This document shows, one piece after another, positions 15,209 through 24,673 of a stretch of DNA of 64,000 nucleotides. Positions within the stretch are counted from its first letter, which is position 1. Each line of letters begins with the position of its first letter. The DNA is from Methanoregula sp. (GTDB lineage: Archaea; Halobacteriota; Methanomicrobia; Methanomicrobiales; Methanospirillaceae), in the NCBI GenBank assembly GCA_028679075.1, contig JAJRCF010000006.1, positions 44,927 through 108,926 on the forward strand. The letters are read 5' to 3'. The notes beneath the pieces are model-generated. The model ran no database searches. It was not told the origin of the DNA and saw only the letters and a program-made list of their open reading frames with translations. The position numbers and the translations under genes were made by a program.

Positions 15209-16433
15209 GAGGGAGGCATCATAATTAAAAAAATTTCAAACACGACAAAAATTCAAAAAAAATTTCGGCAACATCCGGAAAAATTTTTCAAAAAAATCTC
15301 ATAAAAAATTCCCCAAATATTTTTTTGCAGATAATCCCCCCGAGCCTCAGCGAAAACACGGTGTTCATCCCTCACCAAAACGCTTGGCAGATATGCTTGG
15401 CGAACCGCAGGTTTAAGGAAAGTACGCGGACACTTTAGATGTGCTAGGGAAAAATGTCAAAACCTGCACACTCCTGTCACCTTTCCAGTCCTGGGGAATG
15501 CAGAAGAAATCTGCCAGAAATGATCCTTTGACAAAGTATCCCTGCGATAATGGGGAATCTATGCCATGCATTGACAGGGGGACCGCCTCCAATCCCCCCC
15601 ACACTCCTTACCACTACCGTCCTTTTCCCTCCACCGACCTCCCTCGCAGCACACACCACTGGATTACTTACCCTCCCGCTCCCCAATCCGGCTCCTATAT
15701 GGCCCCGGATTCCCCTTATTAGGTGCCGGTCCCAGGTATAACCTGCAATTTTGGGTACATTTTTGCTCAGTATTTCCAGAATCCCAAGATACGGGCGATT
15801 TACGCCAAACGGACGATTTTGCATGGTACTGTAAAACGCTAATGTACGCTTATGGATGGCAAAATGGAATGGTGTGAGGGGGGCAGGATGGTCACAGTGA
15901 AGGAAACCTCGATATTGCCTTTTTTTGGATCTCCGTCGGAGCACGCTCCCACCGCCGGTCCCGGTGGTGTCATAACTACCCTGGGTGAGATACCCTCTCC
16001 CATTTCCCCATCTCCGACGGAGACCCCCAGTCAGGATCCCTCCACCACCCACCCTAAGAGGCACTAATTCGAAGACATTCGTCTTCTCTTGTCTCATGCT
16101 TTCAGCATTCGACATCGCGAAAATGAGGTCATAATTCCGGGATTTTTCCCATTTTCACGTCGGAGAATGAGAGGTCATATTTAGGCGCATTTGGGCGGCA
16201 GATCTCCCCTTCCGCGGGTGTCTGGACGTGGAAACGTAACCGGGTGAAGATATGACCTTTTTTTGGGTATGTGCCCGATTTACCGTCGAAGAACACGGGT
16301 GCGTTCGGTCGAAGACCTGGATATAACGTCATGACGGGCCCGGGTTTTCTGTTGTTGCGGCCCCGGGTTCCGGATAAGGGCACGTGCGTTGGATATCACC
16401 TGCAGCCCGCCATCAATTGCCAGAATATCCCGG
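15209..16433 (+). other. 1.2-kb intergenic region with repeats and no convincing gene
   Basis: It opens with about 100 bases of A/T runs (15225-15325), then GC-richer sequence containing the second 171-nt repeat. Near 15929-15941 and 16010-16022 are ATCTCCGTCGGAG and ATCTCCGACGGAG, each near-palindromic and mutually complementary. GAGGTCATA occurs at 16125 and 16171 and its complement TATGACCT at 16251. The minus-strand ORF 15477-16115 crosses all of this, is low-complexity Gly/Arg-rich and looks spurious. Confidence 0.5.
15682..15852 (+). repeat. 171-nt intergenic repeat, copy 2
   Basis: Gapless counterpart of 10452-10622 in the same orientation. The terminal 60 bases differ at only about a dozen positions, whereas the middle is more diverged. 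The AATCCGG/CCGGATT stem is kept although its loop differs, and a diverged GGATGGCAAAA follows, corresponding to GGAGGCAAAA after copy 1. Confidence 0.7.
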
Positions 16434-16802
16434 TTATCCTTTGTAACGATAATATTGCTTCTGGGGTATGTTCCTTACAGAGAGCGAATCTCCAAATGAA
16501 TCGTATGTCCAGTTGGTTGTTTCACCGGTAGCCGATTGCGTGGAATAGTGGCCGCGTTCAACCTTTGCCCAGGTTCCGGTATCCGTTTCCTCCCCGCGGC
16601 TGATAAAAAAATTCACGGAATAAAAGGTCTGGTTCTCATAAAAGATCACGTGCATCTCCGATGCCGGCGGCTCACCGCCAATCCACTGGCCGATGATGGG
16701 ATCGGGAGTGTCGCTGATGATATGAAAGCCCGGCAGACTGGTGCATCCAGCTGCGAGAATTGACAGGAAAAGAATAATGCAAACGATGCCCCCCGGCTGC
16801 AT
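16434..16802 (-). CDS. small secreted lipoprotein of unknown function
   Basis: A 122-residue protein with a lipoprotein signal (GIVCIILFLSILAAG before Cys20) and a short domain DPIIGQWIGGEPP to NIPQKQYYRYKG. The pattern IGQW, MHVIFYENQTFY, GTWAKVERGHYS resembles the small lipocalin-like domains found in many methanogen lipoproteins in which strands alternate with turns, though I cannot name a family. The gene stands alone. Confidence 0.75.
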   Translation of the reverse strand: MQPGGIVCIILFLSILAAGCTSLPGFHIISDTPDPIIGQWIGGEPPASEMHVIFYENQTFYSVNFFISRGEETDTGTWAKVERGHYSTQSATGETTNWTYDSFGDSLSVRNIPQKQYYRYKG

Positions 16803-16903
16803 GAAGGAGAATGAGTAGTTCTGATACGTTTAATGGTTTCGCTTAACGAAGAAGTGCCCGGGATTAGCGGATAAAAACCTCATAAATTTAAATCATATCC
16901 CAC

Positions 16904-18718
16904 TTACATCTCCACACGCGTCACGACGCCATGGATCTTATCGGCTGGCAGCTTGTAGAACTGGACAAGGGAGGGGGAGAGGCGCTTGATCGCACCGAAT
17001 ATACGCCAGATCACATGGGTTGTCACGATATCTTCCATGCCATAGAAGATTGTTAATTCATCAATCTCTGCATCTTTTAAGATATGCCCGATATCCACGA
17101 ACTCCATGTAACCGGCATATATCTCGAAGATTGAAAAGCCCCGGGTAACCTCGCGGGTGACCCCCCAGGTTATCCCAAACGGGTCTTCGGTCCGGTTAAT
17201 CGAGACGATGATATTGTCATCATAGATGATCCTGTTATTGAACATGATCCGGGGGATATACTGCGGAAGGTTCCGGAAGTCCCGGGCAAAGAACAACGCA
17301 GTGCCGGAGATCCTGTTCGCCGAATGGTACGCCTCGTTGAATTTTCCCAGGAACTCCTCGAGGGGAACCGGACTTAACGCAGCAACGAGTTTCTTCTGGC
17401 CGTTGACATAGATGAGGATGATGCTGAACGGGATGAATGCGATCACCAGCGACCAGTAGCCCCCGTAGGGGATCTTGTCCAGGTTCGCGATCAGGAATAC
17501 CGTGGTCACTCCGAGAATAATGACGGCTGCCAGGGATTTAATGAACTGCCCGCGGAGGATGAGGATCCACGTAACAAAGACCGCAGTGATTACCATGGTA
17601 CCGCATACTGCGAGACCATAGGCATGGGTGAGGTTGCCGGAAGATCTGAAGACCAGAATAATGAAGAGAACCGCACACAGCAATGCCCAGTTCATGATAT
17701 CGATATAAATCTGGGAACGGAGCTGGGGGGAGGTGTATTCAATGCGCAATAATGGCAAAATCCGCGTGGTAATTCCCTGGTACACAATAGAGAATATTCC
17801 GGAAATCATTGCCTGCGATGCGATGATCGTTGCTGCGATGCTCATCAGCAGGAAGGGAATGTACAGGATTCCGAACTGCGAAAAGATCATCTCAAACAGG
17901 ATATTGTGTGCACCCGGGTGCGTCATGAGGAATGCCCCCTGGCCGAGATAGTTGATCGCCAATGCAACAAAGACAATATACCATGCCTTGATGATCGGCT
18001 CCCTTCCCATGTGCCCCATATCCGCGTACAGTGCTTCAGCGCCGGTTGCGACAAGGATGACCGATGACAGGATTAACAATCCTTCAATCCCGTGAGAGGT
18101 CAGGTAGTGGATCCCGTACAGGGGATTTACCGCAAGCAGGACCTGCGGTGCAGACCAGATGGCAACAAGACCCGCACCCGCGAGTGCAGCAAACCAGAGG
18201 ACCATGACCGGCCCGAAGGTCCACGCCACCTTTTCGCTCCCCCGGGCCTGGATGGCGAAGAGACCGATCGCGATGATCCCTGCGATGATCATCAGGGTCA
18301 CCTGGGATGTATTTTCAAAACCCGGGATGAGGACAATCCCCTCCACAGCCGAGAGCATGCTGATAGCAGGGGTGATGACAGCATCGCCAATGAAAAGTGC
18401 TATGCCGACAATTGCGAGGATGGAGACAAATGCGATCTGGTTACCGGATTTGAGCATCGGGAGCAGGATCTCCTTGAGCACAATCGTCCCGCCTTCACCT
18501 TTCTTGCCGAGATGCATGGCAAGCCAGGTGTACTGGACGGTGACGAGCAGGGTCAGGGTCCAGAGGATCAGGGAGAGAATTCCCATAATGTTTTCGCGGG
18601 TTGGCGGGATGAGAAGAAAAATCGCCGTAAGGGCATAGATGGGACTCGTCCCGATGTCGCCAAATACCAGTCCCATAGACTTGACAACACCATCGAGCGA
18701 GCCGGAATTGTGTGTCAT
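16904..18718 (-). CDS. kup: Kup-type potassium uptake transporter
   Basis: A 604-residue transporter of the KUP/HAK/KT family, which imports K+ with protons. The N-terminal 450 residues contain about twelve helices, including the family motif GDIGTSPIYAL at residues 20-30 and GEGGTIVLKEILLPML after helix 2. The C-terminal 150 residues form the cytosolic domain. Length is close to the usual 600-630. It is monocistronic and divergent from the downstream plus-strand genes. Confidence 0.95.
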   Translation of the reverse strand: MTHNSGSLDGVVKSMGLVFGDIGTSPIYALTAIFLLIPPTRENIMGILSLILWTLTLLVTVQYTWLAMHLGKKGEGGTIVLKEILLPMLKSGNQIAFVSILAIVGIALFIGDAVITPAISMLSAVEGIVLIPGFENTSQVTLMIIAGIIAIGLFAIQARGSEKVAWTFGPVMVLWFAALAGAGLVAIWSAPQVLLAVNPLYGIHYLTSHGIEGLLILSSVILVATGAEALYADMGHMGREPIIKAWYIVFVALAINYLGQGAFLMTHPGAHNILFEMIFSQFGILYIPFLLMSIAATIIASQAMISGIFSIVYQGITTRILPLLRIEYTSPQLRSQIYIDIMNWALLCAVLFIILVFRSSGNLTHAYGLAVCGTMVITAVFVTWILILRGQFIKSLAAVIILGVTTVFLIANLDKIPYGGYWSLVIAFIPFSIILIYVNGQKKLVAALSPVPLEEFLGKFNEAYHSANRISGTALFFARDFRNLPQYIPRIMFNNRIIYDDNIIVSINRTEDPFGITWGVTREVTRGFSIFEIYAGYMEFVDIGHILKDAEIDELTIFYGMEDIVTTHVIWRIFGAIKRLSPSLVQFYKLPADKIHGVVTRVEM

Positions 18719-18921
18719 GTCGTAGTAGTGCTATCCCAAGGTCGATATATATGCATTCGCTTTTGTCATACCGGATGAGTTCCCGAACAGGGAATCGGTT
18801 GCGAGCAGAGACAGGACGGTCACAAATTAAAAAATTTTCAACGCACCCGGATCAATTATTTTCCGGGGGGATCTCACTGGCAGCCGTGCGACAGCGAAAC
18901 AGACAACAAAAGAAAATACCC

Positions 18922-19596
18922 TCATGCTGAGTCGTTGATCCTTGAGAGGATGAGGACACCGAGGCTGCCATCCCAGCAGATTTCCCTGAATACCATGTCC
19001 AGCCTGACATTGCTGCGGGCTGGCCGCATGAGAAGGACATCGGAAACCTCAACCTGTGCTCCCAGTGAGGCCTGCCGGATCCGCTCCCTGACAATTTCCT
19101 TACGTTCAGGCTGGATCATATCGAGAATATCTTTTCCGACCGGTGTACTGGCCGGATCCGGATCAAACAAACGGAGAAATGCCCGGTTCGCGTACCGGAT
19201 AGCCCCGTCCCGGTACACGATCACAGCATCCGGTGACCATTCCGTGAGGATACGATAATTTTTCTCGCTTTTTTTCAGGTTTTCGCCACTCATCTTATAA
19301 TTCCAGATGAGGCAGGCCGAAGCGGCAAGCATGCAACTAAAAAATATCCGGTTCAGAAGTGCATAGAGCGGGGACATGTCCTGAGGAGAGAGGAAGAAAC
19401 TCGCAGCAATCAGGACAATGATGATACCAGTGACATAAAACGGCCCGTTCCGCACCTCCAGGTAGAGGGTCAGGAAGAGCGGGATGAAATAGAGGATCCA
19501 CGCCGAAAGGCCAAGCGGCGTGTTGATGTCAACGAAGAAGATAATCGTCAGGCAGACAAGGATCTCGAATGAGATCCGGATATTGTCTGCTCCCAT
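18922..19596 (-). CDS. membrane-anchored PAS domain protein
   Basis: A 224-residue protein with three or four helices in the first 110 residues (ILVCLTIIFFVDINTPLG, then LYFIPLFLTLYLEV and further hydrophobic stretches) followed by one PAS domain (NYRILTEWSPDAVIVYRDGAIRYANRAFL). No kinase domain follows; the protein ends at VLILSRINDSA, the close of the PAS fold. I prefer ATG 19596 because GGGGGAG lies five bases upstream; the ORF track uses a GTG 12 codons earlier. It may sense a membrane or redox signal. Confidence 0.78.
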   Translation of the reverse strand: MGADNIRISFEILVCLTIIFFVDINTPLGLSAWILYFIPLFLTLYLEVRNGPFYVTGIIIVLIAASFFLSPQDMSPLYALLNRIFFSCMLAASACLIWNYKMSGENLKKSEKNYRILTEWSPDAVIVYRDGAIRYANRAFLRLFDPDPASTPVGKDILDMIQPERKEIVRERIRQASLGAQVEVSDVLLMRPARSNVRLDMVFREICWDGSLGVLILSRINDSA

Positions 19597-20081
19597 CCGG
19601 ACTCCCCCCGTCACGCTCCCTGCATTACTCACATGGCGATATCCATTTTTATGGAATATAAATACTTGGATTCAAGAACCGGGATAAATCCGAAGACAGC
19701 AACGTGATGTGAGCGGAACGGGCTCAGGACCGTGGAGACAAACATAACCGGGTGGTCATCAGGCCGCGAGGAGGAGAAGAACGGAGTGCTCCGATCGAAG
19801 CCATCCGGTTTCTTCGGTTTCTGGAATATCCGTACTATTCATCATTCGCCCCCCATGATTCCCGACAATGATCCTCCTTGCAGATGATTAAATACAACAT
19901 CATTCACATTAAATTACTGCGCGTGAAAAATAATTCACCCTGACCACAAAACACGGGAGAAGATAGCGGTTTTTTTGAGAGGGTTTGGCCGGTTTTTTCT
20001 GGATAGCAGGGGGCATCACGAAAAAACAACAGGGCTCTCCCGGGGTCCTGGCAGATGACCGTCAGATAATGAGGAATACCG
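19597..20081 (+). other. gap with a weak relative of the hairpin arrays
   Basis: At 19750-19810 GGCCGCGAGGAGGAGAAGAACG repeats the start of array B in part, and CGGAG-TG-CTCCG forms a small hairpin. The rest is AT-rich (GATTAAATACAACATCATTC near 19886), likely the promoter region of the RND gene, plus a GGGAG-rich leader. The minus-strand ORFs here are not credible. Confidence 0.45.
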
Positions 20082-22424
20082 ATGATAAAAGAGATCTTTG
20101 AAGGCATTGCGAACACGATCATCAGGAGACCGAAACTGGTCGCGGTACTGATCCTTGTCCTCTTCGGCATCGGTATTTACGGCACGACCCTGCTCACCAT
20201 GGAGACGGGATGGAAGACCTATGTATTCAAGGATTCTCCTTCCGGGGCCATTGAGAAAAAATACAATGAGGACTACAAGTCGGATACGATCATCCTCATC
20301 ATCGAAGCCGGCGACTCGCTCAGCCCGGATGTCCTGGACTATGTCGATAATCTCGAAACGGATCTGCGGCAACAGCAGAATATCGAGAGCGTCCAGAGCA
20401 TCACCGATGTCCTGAAGATGTACAACGGGGGCACGCTGCCCTCGTCGCAGGAACAGACGCTCGCCATTGTCAATACCCTTCCCGAAAGCACCCGCAACAC
20501 GCTCTATCCTTCTAATGTGCTGACCCTCGTCCAGATCAAGCTCACGCCGGGATTGTCTGAGAAGGTCCAGAAGTCCGTACTCAGCAACGCACAATCGGTC
20601 GTCGACACGTCCGCTGCACCACCCGGTGTGACCGTTGAAATGTCCGGTTCGCCGGCATTCTCCCAGCAGATGAGCGCGGGACTCATGAGCAACATGGGCA
20701 TCCTCATTGGAGGTGCCATGGTCCTGATGATCATCACGATGGGGATCCTTTTTTCCTATGTCCGGCACCGGTTCATGCCGGTCCTGCTCGTCGCGATCGG
20801 TCTCGTCACCTCTCTTGGCCTGATGGGTATTGCCGGCATCAGCCTGAACATGGCGGTGATCGGGGCCTTCCCGGTCCTCATCGGCCTTGGGATCGATTAC
20901 GCGATCCAGTTCCATGCCCGGTTCGATGAGGAGGCGAGGAAAGGATCCCTTGATGATGCGGTCTTTATTACCGTGACCCGCACCGGCCCGGCCGTCATGT
21001 ATGCGATGCTCGCCACATCCATGGGATTTGTGGCCATGTATGTCTCAACGGTCCCGATGATCCGCTCGTTCGGGGTTGTCTCCATCATCGGCATCAACAC
21101 CTGCTTCTGGGTATCCTGCATCGGCATGCCCACGATCGCCCTCCTGGTGAACTACAAGCCCAAGCCCGAAAAGACCGGGCAGTGCTATGCTGTGGGAACG
21201 GATGCGTGCGATACGATCATCGATAACCCGAAGAACCGTGCCAGAAACGGGAAGAAAAGTTCCTTCTCCTATGGAGAGTTCCTCACTAGTACCTCCGTAA
21301 AAATTGCAAAGAACCCGATCCCTGTCCTTCTCGTTGCCGGTCTTATCGCCCTTATCGGGTTCCAGATCGACCCGACCATCCCGGTCAGTTCTGATGAGAA
21401 TGCCTTTGTTCCCTCGGATATGCCGGCCAAGATCAACATGGAGAAGGTCAGCCGGGTCATTGGTGCAACCAGTACCGCAGACCTGCTGGTCCAGGGATCA
21501 CGGGTAACCGACCTCGATACCGTGATATGGATAAAGGAGTTCCAGAACTACGAACTCTCGCACCATGCGGAAATGACCGGGGCGACAAGCATCGCCACGT
21601 ATGTCCTCCAGTATAACGGCGGCGTGATGCCGGAGACGCAGGACCAGCTCAATACCGTGCTCTCAAAAATACCGGAAGTTACACGGGAATCCGTCCTGAG
21701 TGACCCGATGTGCGGGATCATAAAGTTCAGCACCAAAAAGATCTCGATCTCCCAGCAGAACGCCCTAAAAGAGCAGGTGAAAAAGGATATTGCGTTCCTC
21801 GAACCCCCCATCGGGATCTCGGTAGAGCCCGCCGGGAACTTCGAGGTGACAACCACGCTCTTAAAGGCCATGTCAGACTCGAAGGATACGATGACCCTGC
21901 TCGGGTTCATCTTTGTCTTCATCTTCCTGATCCTTGTCTACCGGCACCTCCACGCGGTCTCACCGATCATCCCGATCATCTTCGTGGTCGGCTGGAACGC
22001 GGTCATGATGTACCTGATCGGGCTCACCTACAACCCGCTCACGGCAACCCTCGGGTCGATGACGATCGGTGTTGCCGCAGAATACACGATCCTTGTCATG
22101 GAGCGGTATGCAGAAGAGGAGGAGCGGCTCCATGACCCGATAGCCGCCATCCAGGAGAGCGTCCAGAAGATCGGCACGGCGATCACGGTCTCGGGCCTTG
22201 CGACCTTCTTCGGGTTCTCGGCACTCTGCCTTGCGACCTTCCCCATCATCAGCAACTTCGGTATCTCTACTCTCATCGCCGTCGCGTTCTCCCTGGTGGG
22301 CGCGATCTTTATCATGCCGGCAGCGCTCGCTGTCGTGGGCAGTCTGGATGAATGGCTCAGGGCAAAAAAGTCACAGGTGTTCACGAAAAAAGAGAATGAT
22401 CCAAGTCCCGGCAATACTCCGTAA
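20082..22424 (+). CDS. RND superfamily exporter (MMPL/HAE3-like)
   Basis: A 780-residue membrane protein with the RND duplication: a helix near 17-37, a large external loop to about 205, five helices (205-355), then the same pattern repeated from about 415. The transmembrane acidic motif is intact in the first half (GLGIDYAIQFHARFDEEA) and is IGVAAEYTILVMERYAEEEE in the second, with Glu where the first half has Asp. HAE3-type archaeal RND proteins are thought to move lipids or hydrophobic molecules using the ion gradient. No membrane-fusion partner is adjacent. Confidence 0.9.
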   Translation: MIKEIFEGIANTIIRRPKLVAVLILVLFGIGIYGTTLLTMETGWKTYVFKDSPSGAIEKKYNEDYKSDTIILIIEAGDSLSPDVLDYVDNLETDLRQQQNIESVQSITDVLKMYNGGTLPSSQEQTLAIVNTLPESTRNTLYPSNVLTLVQIKLTPGLSEKVQKSVLSNAQSVVDTSAAPPGVTVEMSGSPAFSQQMSAGLMSNMGILIGGAMVLMIITMGILFSYVRHRFMPVLLVAIGLVTSLGLMGIAGISLNMAVIGAFPVLIGLGIDYAIQFHARFDEEARKGSLDDAVFITVTRTGPAVMYAMLATSMGFVAMYVSTVPMIRSFGVVSIIGINTCFWVSCIGMPTIALLVNYKPKPEKTGQCYAVGTDACDTIIDNPKNRARNGKKSSFSYGEFLTSTSVKIAKNPIPVLLVAGLIALIGFQIDPTIPVSSDENAFVPSDMPAKINMEKVSRVIGATSTADLLVQGSRVTDLDTVIWIKEFQNYELSHHAEMTGATSIATYVLQYNGGVMPETQDQLNTVLSKIPEVTRESVLSDPMCGIIKFSTKKISISQQNALKEQVKKDIAFLEPPIGISVEPAGNFEVTTTLLKAMSDSKDTMTLLGFIFVFIFLILVYRHLHAVSPIIPIIFVVGWNAVMMYLIGLTYNPLTATLGSMTIGVAAEYTILVMERYAEEEERLHDPIAAIQESVQKIGTAITVSGLATFFGFSALCLATFPIISNFGISTLIAVAFSLVGAIFIMPAALAVVGSLDEWLRAKKSQVFTKKENDPSPGNTP

Positions 22425-22660
22425 CCCCGGAATTTTTCCGGGACGGCCACGGACACCGACGGGACCGGGTTCACAGGTTTTTTCCACCATCATTTTTAAA
22501 AAATTAAAAAAACCCGGTACACTCAAATTTTTTCGGGCTTTACTAAAAAAACCGGAATCCCCGTCGTTCCAATCCTCTCGCATACGCGTAGAAAAAACCG
22601 GAGAACAGATCAAAACGCCTAATATCTCGCATACCAGATCCGGATCACGTGGTGCCACAC

Positions 22661-23011
22661 ATGGCAGATAATTACCGTATCAGGGAGATCACGGACGAGG
22701 AGTACGACAAACTCACGCCGGACCAGCAGTTCGGGTATAACCTGGACGCCTGCACCCGGAGAGAATTAGCCTGGGCGAAAAAAGATTACGATGCCACGAT
22801 GAGTATTGTTGGTCCTGCATCCCTTGCGATCATTACCAACGTCACTGGTCTCCTCGTCTTCGTCCTCACCAGTTCCTTCCTCTCGGTCCTCCTTGTTGTC
22901 GGCGGGACTTCGGTTGCAGTGTTATGGGCGGTCATCCGCGTTGTCTTGCGTTCCCATGCGTACCGGCACCTGCGGGATACCGAAACCGAGCCCACGTCCA
23001 CAACCGGATAA
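22661..23011 (+). CDS. small two-helix membrane protein of unknown function
   Basis: A 116-residue protein. Residues 1-45 are polar (ITDEEYDKLTPDQQFGYNLDACTRRELAWAKK), residues 50-95 hold two hydrophobic helices (IITNVTGLLVFVL and LLVVGGTSVAVLWAV), and the tail is rich in Thr. I choose ATG 22661; the ORF track begins four codons upstream at GTG. No family recognised. It follows the RND gene by 236 bases and could be independent. Confidence 0.6.
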   Translation: MADNYRIREITDEEYDKLTPDQQFGYNLDACTRRELAWAKKDYDATMSIVGPASLAIITNVTGLLVFVLTSSFLSVLLVVGGTSVAVLWAVIRVVLRSHAYRHLRDTETEPTSTTG

Positions 23012-23087
23012 TACGCAGGCGGGTAAAACACCGGCCTGTATTCAGGCCCTGCAGTCCAGTACCTGAATACTATTACACACGTCCCGC

Positions 23088-23366
23088 TTACGGTCCGGAG
23101 ATCCTGAACTCACAGGTCTTGTTCTCCCTGCAGACCTGGCAGACCTGGAGAATTATTTCACAGTGAACACAGTCAGGCTTATTCGCGAGCTCGCAGTTAT
23201 CGCAATCCGGCTCATCGGGCTCCGGGCAATCGCCATCAGGGCTATGACATTGTCCGGGAACCCCGGGCTTTTTCTTAAACTCTTCCATGCACACGTTACA
23301 GAGGGCATCGAGGCAGGACTCGCATTCTGCGGCCAGGGGATCGCAACCCCAGTTCAGGTATGTCAT
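23088..23366 (-). CDS. cysteine-rich CxxC protein, putative metal binder
   Basis: A 92-residue protein from ATG 23366 with fourteen cysteines, including five CxxC pairs (CESC, CNVC, CDNC, CVHC, CQVC). A middle section is acidic and proline-rich (CPEPDEPDC). The spacing resembles zinc-ribbon or iron-sulfur ligand sets but fits no ferredoxin consensus (no CxxCxxCxxxC). It has no signal peptide, so in the reducing cytoplasm the thiols would most likely bind metal. The ORF track starts at TTG 11 codons upstream. Confidence 0.65.
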   Translation of the reverse strand: MTYLNWGCDPLAAECESCLDALCNVCMEEFKKKPGVPGQCHSPDGDCPEPDEPDCDNCELANKPDCVHCEIILQVCQVCRENKTCEFRISGP

Positions 23367-23466
23367 GACGGTATCCCAGCTATAGTGTACTGCGGACAAA
23401 AAATAATTGCGACAGGAAACGTGATCATAAAATTTTACCTTCGCGGAGAGCGTATAAAAAAAGCAT

Positions 23467-24633
23467 ATGGTCCGGCTGCACTACATCGACAACCTCCGGT
23501 GGATGAGCATCCTCCTGGTCTTTGTTGTCCATGCGGCCGTTGTCTTCTCTGACGGGTGGTTCGGGTATTACGTGACATCGGCATACTCGTCCGAGGCAGC
23601 GCTCGTCATTCTTCTCCTGATCATGCCGTGGCTGATGCTGCTTCTCTTCTGCATCGCCGGCATCAGCACGCGGTTTGCACTCGCGAAGAGGGCCCCCTCC
23701 CTCTACCTGAAGGAGCGGGTCGTAAAACTCCTGGTCCCGTTCCTTGCCGGCATTGTCCTGCTCTGCCCCATCCTCGCGTACTTCGGCATGAAGTCCCACG
23801 GGTACCCGGATGTTACCTTCCCGGAGGCGGTTGTGCATTTCTTCTCCAGCTGGAACAACATCCGGGACCCGTCGGGATTCACCGGTGACTTCGACATGGG
23901 CCATCTCTGGTTCATCGGGTACCTGTTCGTGATCTCGGTGGCTGCCCTTGGATTCATCCTGCTTACACAGAAACAGCAGCGTACCGGCATCAGCCCGGAG
24001 ACGGTCAGCCTGCCATTCCTCATCCTTCTCGTTGTACCGCTCTGGCTCCTGAATGGTATCGGCCCCGGCGTAGACGGGTACACGCTGGCCTCGTACTTTG
24101 CGGTCTTCCTCTTTGGGTATTACTTCCTTTCAGATGATACAGTCCTCGCCCGGCTGGAGAACCATTGGGCGGTCCTCGCCGCCATATGGGCAGTCCTCAC
24201 GCTCTGCCTCCTTGCCGTGGGTGCCGGCATCCTGCCCGGTGGTTCTGCAATCGATGATATTACGGCCTCACCGCTCGCGCCGCTCACCGGGTGGGTGGGC
24301 GTCCTCGCGGTCCTGGGCACTGGCCGGCACCTGCTCAACCGGACTGGCAGGGCAGAAGCGTACCTGAGCGCATCCTCGTACCCCATCTATATCCTCCAGT
24401 CGCCGGTCCTCGTGGCGGTTGCGTGGTACGTGGTGGCGCTCCCCTTTGGCCCGCTCATGCAGTATTTCCTGATCCTGGCCGCGAGCATTCCCGGCACCTT
24501 CGCCCTGTATGAGATCATACGGCGGCTGCCGGGCGTGCGGGTGCTGTTCGGGGTCGCGGGGCAAAAAAAGAAACGGTGTAACGTTCCGGCATTCCCCGTG
24601 GCTGATCGGGCAGGCCGCGGGAAAGAGAGATAA
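23467..24633 (+). CDS. acyltransferase-3 family membrane protein
   Basis: A 388-residue protein with ten or more helices of the acyltransferase-3 (OpgC/OafA-like) family. The signature is at the amino end, HYIDNLRWMSILLVFVVHAA, including the conserved Arg and His, and GHLWFIGYLFVIS lies near residue 145. Such enzymes acylate sugars of extracellular polysaccharides, lipids or glycans using cytoplasmic acyl donors. The last 35 residues are polar and basic. Single gene. Confidence 0.85.
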   Translation: MVRLHYIDNLRWMSILLVFVVHAAVVFSDGWFGYYVTSAYSSEAALVILLLIMPWLMLLLFCIAGISTRFALAKRAPSLYLKERVVKLLVPFLAGIVLLCPILAYFGMKSHGYPDVTFPEAVVHFFSSWNNIRDPSGFTGDFDMGHLWFIGYLFVISVAALGFILLTQKQQRTGISPETVSLPFLILLVVPLWLLNGIGPGVDGYTLASYFAVFLFGYYFLSDDTVLARLENHWAVLAAIWAVLTLCLLAVGAGILPGGSAIDDITASPLAPLTGWVGVLAVLGTGRHLLNRTGRAEAYLSASSYPIYILQSPVLVAVAWYVVALPFGPLMQYFLILAASIPGTFALYEIIRRLPGVRVLFGVAGQKKKRCNVPAFPVADRAGRGKER

Positions 24634-24673
24634 TACTCCTGTCACGGGTAAGCCGGGGAGTTCCTGCCCGTGC

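Noticed and set aside
15477-16115. 212-residue minus-strand ORF over the second 171-nt repeat
   Set aside because: Gly/Arg-rich low complexity, no family, and the matching frame in the first repeat copy has a stop codon; GC-rich repeats produce such frames by chance.
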